From assembly GCA_965652545.1 (NCBI GenBank), contig CBFGWV010000006.1, forward strand, positions 1 to 59,359: a stretch of 59,359 nt of DNA, written 5' to 3'. The notes below the pieces were generated by a model. The model was not told the DNA's origin. It did no database searches and saw only the letters and a list, made by a program, of their open reading frames with translations. Positions 34,795 to 43,960 of the stretch are shown here, in pieces. The position numbers and the translations under genes are program-made. Within the stretch, counting starts at the first letter, position 1. Every line of letters starts with the position of its first letter. The DNA is from CBFGWV01 sp965652545. GTDB taxonomy: Bacteria; Pseudomonadota; Gammaproteobacteria; Competibacterales; Competibacteraceae.

Positions 34795-36156
34795 TCATCG
34801 CAGCAGTAGCAACAACGAACCGCGACCGCGGATGAGATTCAACAATACCTGGTCCGTAGCGAGCTCTAGAGTCGACAGATCAGCGATGGAGCTGACCGGC
34901 TGGCGATTGATCGCCGTAATCACATCACCGGCCCGTAACCCACTTCGGGCCGCCGGGCTGGTGGGCTCGACATCGGCCACCAGGACCCCGGCTACGCGGC
35001 CGTAGAGCGGGTCGCCCGCAGCCAACTCCTGCAAGCGTGCGCCGCTCAGGCGCCGGTGCACGGCTTCGCCGGCCAGGGCATGCACCGCGGCCTCGCTGAT
35101 GCTGGCGCTGATGCGCAGGGCCCGGCCATCGCGCAGGATGTCCAACTCCACCGAGGTTCCGACACGCAGCAGGCCAATGGCGTTGCGCAGTTGGCCGGAG
35201 CTGGTCACGGCGCGACCGTTGATCGCAGTGACCACATCGCCCGGCTGCAGGCCGGCACGATCGGCCGCCGACCCGCCCACTACCTGAGTGACCACGGCTC
35301 CGGTGTGCGGGGTGAGGCCGAAGGCCGCGGCCAACTCGGCAGTGAGATCCTGCGTGGTGACACCCAGTTGCCCGCGATCGATCTCGCCATAGGTCACCAG
35401 TTGCTCGACCAGCGCCCGCACCATGTTGGCCGGCACCGCAAAGCCTATCCCGACATTGCCGCCACCAGGGGCAATGATGGCGGTGTTGATGCCAACCAGC
35501 TCCCCGCGCAGGTTGACCAGAGCGCCCCCGGAATTACCGGGGTTGATCGACGCGTCCGTCTGGATGAAATCTTCATAGCCCTGGATGCCCAGGCCCGTGC
35601 GCCCCAGCGCGCTGACGATGCCCGAGGTGACCGTCTGGCCAAGTCCGAAGGGGTTGCCGATCGCGACCACGAAATCGCCCACCCGGACACTGTCAGAGTC
35701 GGCAAACGGCAGGGCGATGAGCTGTTCGGCGGGTACCCGGATGACGGCCACGTCCGTCTCGCCATCCGTTCCGACCACCTCGGCCTCGAGTTGACGCCCA
35801 TCGTTGAGGGTTACCTGGATACGGTCGGCATGTTCGATCACATGATTGTTGGTGACGATGAGCCCGCGTGCCGCGTCCACGACCACACCCGAGCCCTGGC
35901 TCTGCACCTGGCGCTCTCGCGGTTGTGCAGGCACATCGAAGAAGCGGCGAAAGAACGGGTCGTCCAGCAAGGGATTGCGACGGGCCGCAACCCGCGTAAC
36001 CGTGGCGATGTTCACGACTGCCGGTGTGGCCTCCTCCAGCATCGGTGCCAGGGTCGGCAAGGGCTCGCCATCGACTGCCGGCGGCAACGCGGCAAACACC
36101 GGAGCCTGCCATATGCCAAGGGTCAGTAACAGGATCGCAAGCAAACGTCGGCTCAT
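34795..36156 (-). CDS. HtrA family periplasmic serine protease (DegQ-like)
   Basis: The 453-residue protein has a signal peptide (residues 1-23, ending VFAA) and a trypsin-like domain with the triad H105 (TNNHVIEH), D135 (ETDVAVI) and S209 (GNSGGAL). Two PDZ domains follow, at about 255-340 and 360-450, as in DegP/DegQ/MucD. It degrades or refolds misfolded periplasmic proteins. I chose ATG 36156; the upstream frame runs through the cbpA end. It lies close to cbpA on the same strand, so a proteostasis operon is likely. DegQ is the closest analogue by domain length; MucD is also possible. Confidence 0.9.
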   Translation of the reverse strand: MSRRLLAILLLTLGIWQAPVFAALPPAVDGEPLPTLAPMLEEATPAVVNIATVTRVAARRNPLLDDPFFRRFFDVPAQPRERQVQSQGSGVVVDAARGLIVTNNHVIEHADRIQVTLNDGRQLEAEVVGTDGETDVAVIRVPAEQLIALPFADSDSVRVGDFVVAIGNPFGLGQTVTSGIVSALGRTGLGIQGYEDFIQTDASINPGNSGGALVNLRGELVGINTAIIAPGGGNVGIGFAVPANMVRALVEQLVTYGEIDRGQLGVTTQDLTAELAAAFGLTPHTGAVVTQVVGGSAADRAGLQPGDVVTAINGRAVTSSGQLRNAIGLLRVGTSVELDILRDGRALRISASISEAAVHALAGEAVHRRLSGARLQELAAGDPLYGRVAGVLVADVEPTSPAARSGLRAGDVITAINRQPVSSIADLSTLELATDQVLLNLIRGRGSLLLLLR

Positions 36157-36175
36157 GGGTCCCTCGCGCAACGGC

Positions 36176-37093
36176 TCAACGCCCGGCCCGCGGGTCGAAT
36201 CCCGCCTCATCGGCCATGGCCAGATACAACTCGCGCAGTCGTGTCGACACGACTGGCGGATTGACGATTTGCAGCACGGCAAACTGATCGCCCGGGGGTG
36301 CGCCGGGCAGGCCGCGCCCACGCAGGCGCAACCTGCTGCCACCCTGAGCGCCCGCGGGGACGGACACGGTTACCGTGCCCGCCAGTGTCGGCACCGGCAC
36401 CTTGGCACCCAAAGCCGCCTCCCAAGGGGTCAGCGGCAGATCGACCGAGACATCGCGTCCTTCGAGCCGAAACCGCTCGTGGGGCGCGATGCGCACCGTC
36501 AGCAGGGACTGCCCCTGGCCATTGGGCCCGGCCCCGGGAAGACGCAGCTTCTGCCCATCCACGGTACCGGCAGGGATTTTCACATTCAAGGTGCGTTCAC
36601 CGCCGGCGCCGGAGAGCTGCATGGTACGGCGAGTGCCGGCATAGGCCTCCTCCAGCGATACGGTGACCTCCGCAGCGGCCGTCGTCGGTGCGGCACGTGA
36701 GCGCGGACGGCGCGGGCCGCCGCTGCGCGCCGCACCGAACAACGACTCGAAGAAGTCGCTGAAATCGCCACCGGCGAAGCGAAAACCACTACCGGCTCCA
36801 GTGCCGCCCATGTTCTCGAAATCCCGAAACGCGTTGGGATTCCACCCCGGCGGCGGACGGAAATCCTGGCCGGCATGCCAGCCGCTGCCCAGCGAGTCGT
36901 AGGCCTGGCGCTTCTTCGGGTCGTGCAAGACCTCATAGGCTTCGCTGATGGTCTTGAACCGCTCCTCGGCATCCTGCTCCTTGCTGACATCCGGGTGATA
37001 CTTGCGCGCCAGGCGCCGGTACGCCTTCTTGATGTCGTCGATACCCGCATCACGGCTGACGCCGAGTACTTTGTAGTAGTCCTTGAAGTCCAT
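36176..37093 (-). CDS. cbpA: DnaJ-class co-chaperone, CbpA-like
   Basis: The 305-residue protein begins with a J domain (about 4-69) with the HPD motif in RRLARKYHPDVSKE, followed by a glycine/phenylalanine-rich linker (about 75-125) and a two-part C-terminal substrate domain (about 140-295) without the zinc-finger region of DnaJ. This is the CbpA layout. CbpA works with DnaK and also binds curved DNA. The ATG 37093 starts at the conserved MDFKDYYKVLGV. The HtrA-type protease gene follows after 19 bases, and moaB is divergent. Confidence 0.92.
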   Translation of the reverse strand: MDFKDYYKVLGVSRDAGIDDIKKAYRRLARKYHPDVSKEQDAEERFKTISEAYEVLHDPKKRQAYDSLGSGWHAGQDFRPPPGWNPNAFRDFENMGGTGAGSGFRFAGGDFSDFFESLFGAARSGGPRRPRSRAAPTTAAAEVTVSLEEAYAGTRRTMQLSGAGGERTLNVKIPAGTVDGQKLRLPGAGPNGQGQSLLTVRIAPHERFRLEGRDVSVDLPLTPWEAALGAKVPVPTLAGTVTVSVPAGAQGGSRLRLRGRGLPGAPPGDQFAVLQIVNPPVVSTRLRELYLAMADEAGFDPRAGR

Positions 37094-37285
37094 CTGCAGC
37101 TTTGTTGTCGATTGCGCATTCGCCCCGCGGCGAAGCTTACACCTCCACGCTGATCTTGCGCGGCATGGGTCCGCTCGAGCGCGGGACTGCTGATCTATGA
37201 GCCGGATGTAGGTATGGCAGTACCGTTTTCAAGTCCCCCCACCGGCGACGTATGATCGGCGGTGCGCCAACGGTGGAGACCACCC

Positions 37286-37807
37286 ATGCCAACGCCCCGG
37301 GAATTCGTCCCCTTGAATATCGCCGTGCTCACGGTGTCCGATACACGCAGCGAGGCGGAGGATGTCTCCGGCAAGCTGCTGGCTGAGCGGCTGACCGGTG
37401 CCGGCCATCACTTGGCGGACAAGGCCGTCTGCCGCGACGATATGTACCGCATCCGTGCGTTGGTATCGGCCTGGATCGCCGACCCGGATGTGCAGGCGAT
37501 CATCACCACCGGCGGCACCGGCGTGACCGGCCGGGATGGCACACCCGAGGCGGTGAGCGTGCTGCTGGATAAGACCATCGAGGGCTTCGGAGAACTGTTC
37601 CGTTGGCTGTCCTACGAGGATATCCGCACCTCGACCGTCCAGTCGCGGGCCTTGGCCGGTGTCGCCAACGGCACCTACCTGTTCGTGCTGCCGGGCTCCT
37701 CCGGTGCCTGTCGCCTGGCCTGGGACCGCATCATCCAGGAGCAACTGGACTACCGTCACCGCCCCTGCAACCTGGTTGAACTCCTGCCCCGCTTGTTGGA
37801 ACGCTGA
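37286..37807 (+). CDS. moaB: Molybdenum cofactor biosynthesis protein MoaB
   Basis: The 173-residue product fits the MoaB/MogA fold that binds molybdopterin in cofactor synthesis: NIAVLTVSDTRS at the N-terminus, then ITTGGTGVTGRDGTPEAV, and a C-terminal LPGSSGACRLAWDRIIQEQLDYR. It adenylates molybdopterin or helps its maturation; the fds formate dehydrogenase in this window is one consumer of that cofactor. I chose ATG 37286, with GGAG upstream at 37275-37278. The patatin-like gene starts two bases after its stop. Confidence 0.92.
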   Translation: MPTPREFVPLNIAVLTVSDTRSEAEDVSGKLLAERLTGAGHHLADKAVCRDDMYRIRALVSAWIADPDVQAIITTGGTGVTGRDGTPEAVSVLLDKTIEGFGELFRWLSYEDIRTSTVQSRALAGVANGTYLFVLPGSSGACRLAWDRIIQEQLDYRHRPCNLVELLPRLLER

Positions 37808-37809
37808 GC

Positions 37810-38748
37810 ATGAGCACAGCCAGTCCGCAGCGGCTGGGCATTGCCCTGGGTAGCGGTGCGGCGCGAGGGTGGGCCCACATCGGTGTCCTGCGCGGCCTGG
37901 CCGAGCTGGATATCCACCCGGACATCGTCTGCGGCACCTCCGCCGGCGCCATCGTCGCTGCCGCGTACGCCAGCAATCGGTTGGATGCGCTTGAGACCTG
38001 GCTGGAGTCCATTACCCGTTGGGATGTGATACGCCTGATGGAATGGGGCAACAGTGGCCTGACCGGCAGCAGCCTGATGGACGCGTTCTGCCAGCATGTC
38101 CCCGAACAATTGATCGAGGCGCTGCCGCACCCTTTCGGTTGCGTCGCCACCGATATCCACAACGGCCGCGAGGTGTGGTTCACGCGCGGGTCCCTGCGCG
38201 ATGCGGTGCGGGCGTCGATCGCCCTGCCCGGATTGCTTCGCCCGGTGGCGCATGATGGCCGCTGGCTGGTCGACGGCGGCCTGGTGGACCCGGTGCCGGT
38301 CAGTCTGTGCCGCGCCCTTGGAGCGGACAGGGTCATCGCCGTCAGCCTCAACGGCTTGTTGATGCAGGACTCGCCGCCCAGTCACGCCGCCCGCCGGCCC
38401 TGGGCAGGCGATCTGCTAGAGGGCATCGGTCAGCGTCTCACGCAGATCCTCGGCAACAACGAGGAGCCCCCCGAAGCCCAGGCCCCCACGCCCGAAGCGC
38501 CGTCCCTGCCCGGCCCGCCCAATCTGTTCGATCTGATGGCCGGGTCATTGCACATTCTCCAGGACCGCCTGGCGCGCAGCCGCCTTGCCGGCGATCCACC
38601 CGACCTGGTGCTCTCACCCCGGGTCGGCCATCTGGCCTTGCTGGACTTTCAGCGGGTCAAGGCCGCCGTCGCGGCCGGGCGCGCCTGCGTGACCCGGCAC
38701 CGGTCACTGATCGAGGACACCCTGGCCCAGAAGCGCGGATTCGCATGA
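37810..38748 (+). CDS. Patatin-like phospholipase family protein (RssA-like)
   Basis: The 312-residue protein has the patatin fold: oxyanion loop GSGAARGWAHIGV, nucleophile serine in GTSAG, and the catalytic aspartate in DGGLVDPVP. No signal peptide is present, so it acts in the cytosol on phospholipid or acyl substrates. The pattern is like the RssA/YchK group. A proline-rich insert (EEPPEAQAPTPEAPS) lies in the C-terminal third. It follows moaB by two bases and overlaps the next gene by four (ATGA), so these three are one translational unit. Confidence 0.9.
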   Translation: MSTASPQRLGIALGSGAARGWAHIGVLRGLAELDIHPDIVCGTSAGAIVAAAYASNRLDALETWLESITRWDVIRLMEWGNSGLTGSSLMDAFCQHVPEQLIEALPHPFGCVATDIHNGREVWFTRGSLRDAVRASIALPGLLRPVAHDGRWLVDGGLVDPVPVSLCRALGADRVIAVSLNGLLMQDSPPSHAARRPWAGDLLEGIGQRLTQILGNNEEPPEAQAPTPEAPSLPGPPNLFDLMAGSLHILQDRLARSRLAGDPPDLVLSPRVGHLALLDFQRVKAAVAAGRACVTRHRSLIEDTLAQKRGFA

Positions 38749-39425
38749 TGGAGCAGAACCTCATCGCAGCTGCGCTGGTGGCGCTGGCCGGCGGTGTCCA
38801 CTGTATCGGCATGTGCGGCGGGCTGGTGGGTGCTCTGGCGCTGGGCCTGCCACCGGGCGGGCGCCGCTGGCCGTTCCTGCTGGCTTATAACCTCGGGCGG
38901 ATCGCCAGCTATACCGCTGCCGGCGCCTTGGCCGGCGGGTTGGGCGGCTATGCGGCGGCGCTGGCGGATGTCCGCCGCGGACAGTTGGTGCTGCAATGCC
39001 TGGCCGGGCTGTTCATGCTGCTGCTGGGCGCCTACCTCGCCGGCGTGTGGGTAACGCCGGTCAGGCGGCTTGAACAAGGAGGCGCCGGGCTGTGGCGCCG
39101 CCTCCAGCCTCTGGCAGGCAAGCTGCTGCCCATACGCAGCCTGCCGCGGGCACTGCTGGCTGGCGCGGTATGGGGCTGGCTGCCCTGCGGGCTGGTGTAC
39201 AGCGTGCTGGTCTGGGCCCTGGCCGCCGGCGGCGTCGTCCAGGGCGCCGCACTCATGCTGGCCTTCGGTGTGGGCACCCTGCCCACGCTGCTGGTGCTGG
39301 GTGCGACGGCCGCATCGTTGACCCGCTACCTGCAAGCCCCGGCGGCGCGGCGGGTCAGCGGGGCGCTGGTGGCGGGGTTTGGACTCTGGCAGATCGGAGG
39401 GGCGGTTTTGGGTTTAACGTTTTGA
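38745..39425 (+). CDS. SafE/TauE-type membrane protein (COG2836-like)
   Basis: The 226-residue inner-membrane protein has about six hydrophobic segments and the HCIGMCGG motif near its start, typical of the COG2836 branch of sulfite exporter-like proteins. A second half has WGWLPCGLVYSVLVWALAAGG and AFGVGTLPTLLVLGA. Members are often linked to cytochrome oxidase or metal handling; the cysteines are probably metal-related, but no substrate can be named. The ATG overlaps the patatin gene stop. Its stop codon lies inside the start of the GTTTTAA heptad repeat, so the repeat borders the gene closely. Confidence 0.85.
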   Translation: MMEQNLIAAALVALAGGVHCIGMCGGLVGALALGLPPGGRRWPFLLAYNLGRIASYTAAGALAGGLGGYAAALADVRRGQLVLQCLAGLFMLLLGAYLAGVWVTPVRRLEQGGAGLWRRLQPLAGKLLPIRSLPRALLAGAVWGWLPCGLVYSVLVWALAAGGVVQGAALMLAFGVGTLPTLLVLGATAASLTRYLQAPAARRVSGALVAGFGLWQIGGAVLGLTF

Positions 39426-39536
39426 GTTTTAAGTTTTACGTTTTAAGTTTTAAGTGCTCGGGAACCACATAGGGCTGATGGCCGAGGCTCATTTGACTTA
39501 ATACTTAAAACTTAAAACTTAAAACTTAAAACTAAC
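39412..39536. repeat. AT-rich GTTTTAA heptad fold-back repeat
   Basis: From 39412 to 39455 about six 7-bp units of GTTTTAA type run in tandem; from 39505 to 39532 four perfect units of TTAAAAC, the reverse complement, follow with degenerate units beside them. A 40-base GC-rich spacer (39456-39495) separates them. This forms a long AT-rich hairpin between the convergent SafE-like and GGDEF/EAL genes, in sharp contrast to the GC-rich surroundings. The first units form the end of the SafE-like gene. It could act as a bidirectional terminator or be a mobile repeat. Confidence 0.85.
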
Positions 39537-39540
39537 TCCA

Positions 39541-41946
39541 TCATCCCCCCGAAGCCTGGGCAAGCGATTCGAGAACGATCCGGTTGTGCTCGTGGAAGCG
39601 TGGGCTGGGGCGAGCGAAAAAATACCCCTGGCCGAGCGGCACGTTCAACTCGCGCAAGACGTCGACCGTGGCTTGGTCCTCGACGAACTCGGCAATCGTC
39701 TGCACATTGAGGCCTCTAGCCATCTCATTGATTGCATTTACAAAAATGCGGTCGACCTTGTCCTTGGCGAGGTTGCGGACGAAGCTGCCGTCGATTTTGA
39801 CGTAGTCCACCGGCATGTGCTTGAGATAGTCGAATGACGAGAAGCCGGCGCCGAAGTCGTCCAAGGCGAAACGATAGCCCTTCTCCCGCAGCACTTGGAT
39901 CAGATCGCAGGCGTCGGTGAAATTCTCCACCGCCGCCGTCTCTGTGACCTCGAAAACCACGTTGGCCGGGTTGGCCTTGTAACGCTCGGTGTTCTGGGTA
40001 ATCACATCGATGATGTCCTGCCCCCCGAAGTGCCGCCCGGACAAGTTGATGGTGAGGCTCACCGGACGGCCGAAGACCTCGCTCTTGCCCTGGGCGCGCA
40101 TGGCGTTGGCCACCACCCAGTGGTCAATCTCGCGGATCAGCCCGAAACGCTCGGCCACACCGATGAACGCCCCTGGCGGGATGATCTCGCCATTGTCGCC
40201 CTTCATGCGCAGCAAGCTCTCATAGTGGCTGATACGGCCACTGGATAGATCGACGATGGGCTGGAAGTACAGCAGAAAGCCGTCTTCGGCCAGGGCTTGG
40301 CGTATCCGTGCCTCCCAGTGCACCTTCTCGCGCATGCGCGCCGAGTCGATGTTCTCCTCGTAGATCCTGAAGGTATTGCGGCCTTGTTCCTTGGCGTTGT
40401 ACATGGCCGAATCGGCACGGGCCAGCAAATCACTGGCCTTGTCGCTATGCTCGGGGAACATGGCGACGCCGATGCTGGCGGTGAACGGTGTGCGCCGCCC
40501 CTCGTAGATGAACTCACGGCCATTGAGGTACTTGAGCAGCCCCTCGCAAACGCGGGCGGTCTGACGCGCATCCACCCGCGGCAGCAGTACTCCGAATTCA
40601 TCCCCGCCCAGCCGCCCGATCGTATCGGTCTTGCGCAGTGCGCTGCGCAGGTGATGGGCGACCTGACGCAGGTACTCGTCGCCGGTCTGGTGACCATAGG
40701 TGTCGTTGATGTACTTGAACTGGTCCAAATCCATGAACAACAGTGCGCCCGTGGCCTGATAGCGGCGGTTGTAGCCGATCTGCTCCTCCAGCTTCTCCTG
40801 GAAGCGGCGGCGGTTGATCAGCCCGGTCAACGGGTCGTGATCGGCCAAGTAGGCAATGCGCTGTTCGCTGCGCTTCTCCTCAGTGATGTCGAGCAACAAA
40901 CCGGTGAGTACCGGACCGAGGTCGCGCATCTCCAGAGTGGAGATCATCCGCAGCCAGATGGTATCGCCGTTCTGGCCGAAGAGGCGGAAATCCAGATTGA
41001 AGGTGTGCGCCGCATTGCCCAAGTGGGTGAGAAAGCCCACCAGCCAGTCACGATCGGACGGGTGGACGTACTGCTCGGTGAACCCTTGCTCCAACCAGCG
41101 CGAGGGCGGGTGACCGCTGAGGGCCTCGGCTTCGTCGCTGACATAAGTAAAGCGGCCGCTGGCGGGATCCACCTCCCACACGATCGCGTTGATACCCGAG
41201 AGCAAGCCGTTGAGCCGACGCGACTCCTGAAGGGCGTGTTCGTGCTGCTGGCGCAATTCATTGCGGCTGCCCTGGAGCTGGTCCAGCACCTGATTGATCT
41301 GCCCCGCGACCGGGTCGGCCATGTCGTTGTGCTGTGACAGGCGGGTATCCCACTCCCCCTTGACCAGAGGCTCGAGCTCGCGCATCAGACGGGAGACGGC
41401 GCGCACCGACGGACGGGCGACCAGAACCACCAACACGGTCCCCAGCACAGTGGCGATCACCGCCAGGATCGTACTGGTCATCAGGGTGCGGTTGACGATC
41501 ATCGCCGTGCTGCTGACCTCGAACCCCAGTTGCAAAATGCCGACGCTGCGACCGTCGAAGCGCAGCGGTTGTTCGATCAGTAGGATGCCGTCGTCGACCT
41601 CGCGCAGGGCAGCGGCAGGCAGGGCGACCGATTGACGCAGGTCCGGCGGCTCCCCGAGGGCCACCATGCGCTCGCGGGAGTCGTTGAACACGGCGGCAAA
41701 GCGAAGGCTGCGGTAGTTCTTCAGGCCGTCCAGGACGGCGAAAAGCTGGTGTCGATCGCCCTGGGCGGCAGCCTTGGCCACGCCGCCCGCGGCCAGATCG
41801 GTCAGCGCGGTGATGTGCTGCTCGGTGGCCTCATCCAGGGCCAGCCGCTGGCGATGGGCCCCGTTCCAAAGCACCACGGCGAAGGCCAGCGCCAGAATCA
41901 GCACCACGCCCAGCAGCAGTCGCAGGGTCAGCTGGAATGTGCCCAT
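39541..41946 (-). CDS. Membrane GGDEF/EAL protein with PAS domain
   Basis: The 801-residue protein has membrane segments at about 7-29 and 155-177 around a periplasmic domain, HAMP (about 178-235), PAS (about 245-355), GGDEF (about 365-530) and EAL (about 545-795). The active GGDEF at 447-451 and the RxxD inhibitory site (438-441) are intact. The EAL domain has its metal ligands, with E576 in ESL, ALDDFGAGFSS, VKIDG and a late QGYFFARP; only A of EAL is replaced. It could synthesise and degrade cyclic di-GMP, although one activity often dominates. It is read in the direction away from yggT. Confidence 0.92.
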   Translation of the reverse strand: MGTFQLTLRLLLGVVLILALAFAVVLWNGAHRQRLALDEATEQHITALTDLAAGGVAKAAAQGDRHQLFAVLDGLKNYRSLRFAAVFNDSRERMVALGEPPDLRQSVALPAAALREVDDGILLIEQPLRFDGRSVGILQLGFEVSSTAMIVNRTLMTSTILAVIATVLGTVLVVLVARPSVRAVSRLMRELEPLVKGEWDTRLSQHNDMADPVAGQINQVLDQLQGSRNELRQQHEHALQESRRLNGLLSGINAIVWEVDPASGRFTYVSDEAEALSGHPPSRWLEQGFTEQYVHPSDRDWLVGFLTHLGNAAHTFNLDFRLFGQNGDTIWLRMISTLEMRDLGPVLTGLLLDITEEKRSEQRIAYLADHDPLTGLINRRRFQEKLEEQIGYNRRYQATGALLFMDLDQFKYINDTYGHQTGDEYLRQVAHHLRSALRKTDTIGRLGGDEFGVLLPRVDARQTARVCEGLLKYLNGREFIYEGRRTPFTASIGVAMFPEHSDKASDLLARADSAMYNAKEQGRNTFRIYEENIDSARMREKVHWEARIRQALAEDGFLLYFQPIVDLSSGRISHYESLLRMKGDNGEIIPPGAFIGVAERFGLIREIDHWVVANAMRAQGKSEVFGRPVSLTINLSGRHFGGQDIIDVITQNTERYKANPANVVFEVTETAAVENFTDACDLIQVLREKGYRFALDDFGAGFSSFDYLKHMPVDYVKIDGSFVRNLAKDKVDRIFVNAINEMARGLNVQTIAEFVEDQATVDVLRELNVPLGQGYFFARPSPRFHEHNRIVLESLAQASGG

Positions 41947-42047
41947 CGTTTCCGTCCGTTAAGCCGAAGCCCTCTGGCGGCGACCGCCCGACACGCCCGC
42001 CTGATTGGCAAGAGTATATGCGCCCATCGCCAGAACGCCCGCTGTGC

Positions 42048-42617
42048 TCACATAAGGCTTCGTCCCAGATCGTATAGCGGCGCCACCAGGAGAAAGTTGA
42101 ACAGCTGTAAAACGATCAGCACGAGAATGGGCGAGAGGTCGATGCCGCCCATCGGCGGCAGGACGGTCTGCGCAGGCCGCAACACCGGCGCGGTGAGCTG
42201 CCACAGCAGCACGCGCAGGGGATGGCGCATGTCCTGGTTCAGCCAGCTCATCAGCGCCTGGATGATGATCCCCCAGAAATACACGGTGATGAGCAGGGCA
42301 ATGGTGTCGGCCAGCGCCACCACCAACACGCCGGCAACGCTCGGTCGGCCGCTCTCCAGCAGCACCAGACAAATGATCTTCACGCATTCGATCGCCAGCA
42401 CCAGGACCAGGGCGGCCATATCCACGCCCATGAGGCCGGGAATGACCCGACGCAGCGGCACCAGGGCCGGGTTGCTGAGCTTGACGACGAACTGCACCAG
42501 GGGGTTGTAGAAATCGGCCCGTACCCACTGGAGCAGGAACCGCAGCATCACCACCAGGGCAAAGAAGCCGAAGAGGGTCTGGATGAGAAAGGCGCCGGCG
42601 TTCTGAACGTAGGGCAT
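42048..42617 (-). CDS. yggT: YggT family membrane protein
   Basis: The 189-residue inner-membrane protein has two YggT domains: FFALVVMLRFLLQWVRADFYNPLVQFVVKLSNPAL and, after a gap, YFWGIIIQALMSWLNQDMRHPLRVLLWQLTAPVLRPAQ (both spread over longer stretches than shown). Each has two hydrophobic helices and a P-x-P type turn. YggT proteins are linked to osmotic shock and cell division in some bacteria; function is not settled. It follows proC with a five-base gap, the standard order in this cluster. Confidence 0.92.
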   Translation of the reverse strand: MPYVQNAGAFLIQTLFGFFALVVMLRFLLQWVRADFYNPLVQFVVKLSNPALVPLRRVIPGLMGVDMAALVLVLAIECVKIICLVLLESGRPSVAGVLVVALADTIALLITVYFWGIIIQALMSWLNQDMRHPLRVLLWQLTAPVLRPAQTVLPPMGGIDLSPILVLIVLQLFNFLLVAPLYDLGRSLM

Positions 42618-42622
42618 GGGTC

Positions 42623-43450
42623 TTAGTCCTGGCCGGCGAGTTGGTCGCCCAACTCGGCCGCCCGCTCGGCCGCGGCGGCCAGGGCGCGCTGAAGGATAGC
42701 ACCCAGCCCGGCATCTGCCATGACCTGCAAAGCCCGTTCGGTGGTCCCGCCGGGCGAGGTCACCCGCCGTCGCAGTTCGGCCGGCCCCTCGTCTGACTCC
42801 AGTGCCATCTTGGCCGCGCCGAATGCGGTTTGCAGCACCAACAGGCGAGCGGTCTGCGGTGGCAGACCGAGGTCGGTCGCGGCCGCTTCCATGGCCTCCA
42901 TCATGGCGAAGAAATAGGCCGGACCGCTGCCGGATACGGCGGTTACCGCATCCAGCGCCGCTTCATCGTCCACCCACACCACCAGCCCACCGGCCCTGAG
43001 GATGGCTTCGGCAAGATCGCGCTGGGACGGGCTCACCCGGTCGTTGGCAAACAGCCCCGCCGCGCCGCTGCGCACCAGCGAGGGTGTATTGGGCATGGCC
43101 CGAACCAGGGCCCGGCCGCCACCGAGCCAGCGATCGATATCGCCGGCGCGCACGCCAGCGGCAATGGACACCACGACCGTATCGTCGCCCAAGGCCGGCC
43201 CGAGACTGCGCGCGACCTGCGCCATGACCTGGGGCTTGACCGCGAGTACCACCACATCCGCCCCGGAGGCGGCCTCGGCGTTGTCGCCGGTGGTGACTAC
43301 CTGGAAACGGCCGGCCAGATCCGCAAGCCCTGCCCGATTGGGATCGGAGACGCGGATATTCGCCGGCTGGCAGCCATCGCTGATAAGACCACCGATCAAC
43401 GAGCGGGCCATATTGCCGCCGCCGATGAACGCAATGGTCGCCTGTTTCAT
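42623..43450 (-). CDS. proC: Pyrroline-5-carboxylate reductase
   Basis: The 275-residue enzyme reduces pyrroline-5-carboxylate to proline with NAD(P)H in the cytosol. The Rossmann motif IAFIGGGNMARSLIGG, the VLAVKPQVMAQV segment and the C-terminal VSGSGPAYFFAMMEAM and the RRRVTSPGGTTERALQ block are all in place. I chose ATG 43450 with GGAGC upstream; the frame extends further but without conservation. It is part of the yggS-hypothetical-proC-yggT run. Confidence 0.95.
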   Translation of the reverse strand: MKQATIAFIGGGNMARSLIGGLISDGCQPANIRVSDPNRAGLADLAGRFQVVTTGDNAEAASGADVVVLAVKPQVMAQVARSLGPALGDDTVVVSIAAGVRAGDIDRWLGGGRALVRAMPNTPSLVRSGAAGLFANDRVSPSQRDLAEAILRAGGLVVWVDDEAALDAVTAVSGSGPAYFFAMMEAMEAAATDLGLPPQTARLLVLQTAFGAAKMALESDEGPAELRRRVTSPGGTTERALQVMADAGLGAILQRALAAAAERAAELGDQLAGQD

Positions 43451-43475
43451 GGTCGCTCCTTGGGGTAGACACACT

Positions 43476-43898
43476 TTAAGGTTGCGTCAACAGGCGCAGC
43501 GTTTCACGCCGCAGCGGGTCGACACGCCCATCCTGGCGATACACGTCGAAAACCGCCGCTTTGTCTGCCGGACGCAACTGATTGTAAAAATTGAACGTAC
43601 CGGCGAAATCGCGCGCCAGCGCCGCCTCGAAGCCGTTCTGATCGAGGCCCTCGGGCAAGCGCTCGTTTCCGCCGCCGATCGGCGGCGGCGTAAACGCTGT
43701 CGTCGGTACCGGCGGCGGTGCGGTTGCAGCCGGTGCCGCGGGTACCGGTGCCGGAGCGGCCACCGCCTGCGGCTGCAATGCCCGGCCACGGACCTCCACG
43801 CCGATCCTGGCCAGCTCTTCATCCAGGGTCTGCGCGTCCGCCATCACGGTCAGCAACACCGCCATGACGGTCATGATCGAAGCAGCCGCATTACGCAT
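43476..43898 (-). CDS. Hypothetical exported protein
   Basis: The 140-residue product has an N-terminal signal-like segment (MRNAAASIMTVMAVLLTVMADA), then a proline- and alanine-rich linker (about 40-85), and a compact C-terminal part with FNFYNQLRPADKAAVFDVYRQDGRVDPLRRETLRLL. This end is helical and conserved-looking. I do not recognise the family. It lies between yggS and proC on the same strand, in their probable operon. The chosen ATG 43898 has no strong ribosome binding site, so the N-terminus is uncertain. Confidence 0.7.
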   Translation of the reverse strand: MRNAAASIMTVMAVLLTVMADAQTLDEELARIGVEVRGRALQPQAVAAPAPVPAAPAATAPPPVPTTAFTPPPIGGGNERLPEGLDQNGFEAALARDFAGTFNFYNQLRPADKAAVFDVYRQDGRVDPLRRETLRLLTQP

Positions 43899-43960
43899 GT
43901 GCTGTGGAGAATGCCTGTTTTGGCGACGTGCGCCGTTAAACCTACTTGATCGGTGCAAGC

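Noticed and set aside
33588..34835. 415-codon open frame on the plus strand
   Set aside because: It lies antisense to dctB, a complete kinase, and has no recognisable domain or start signal.
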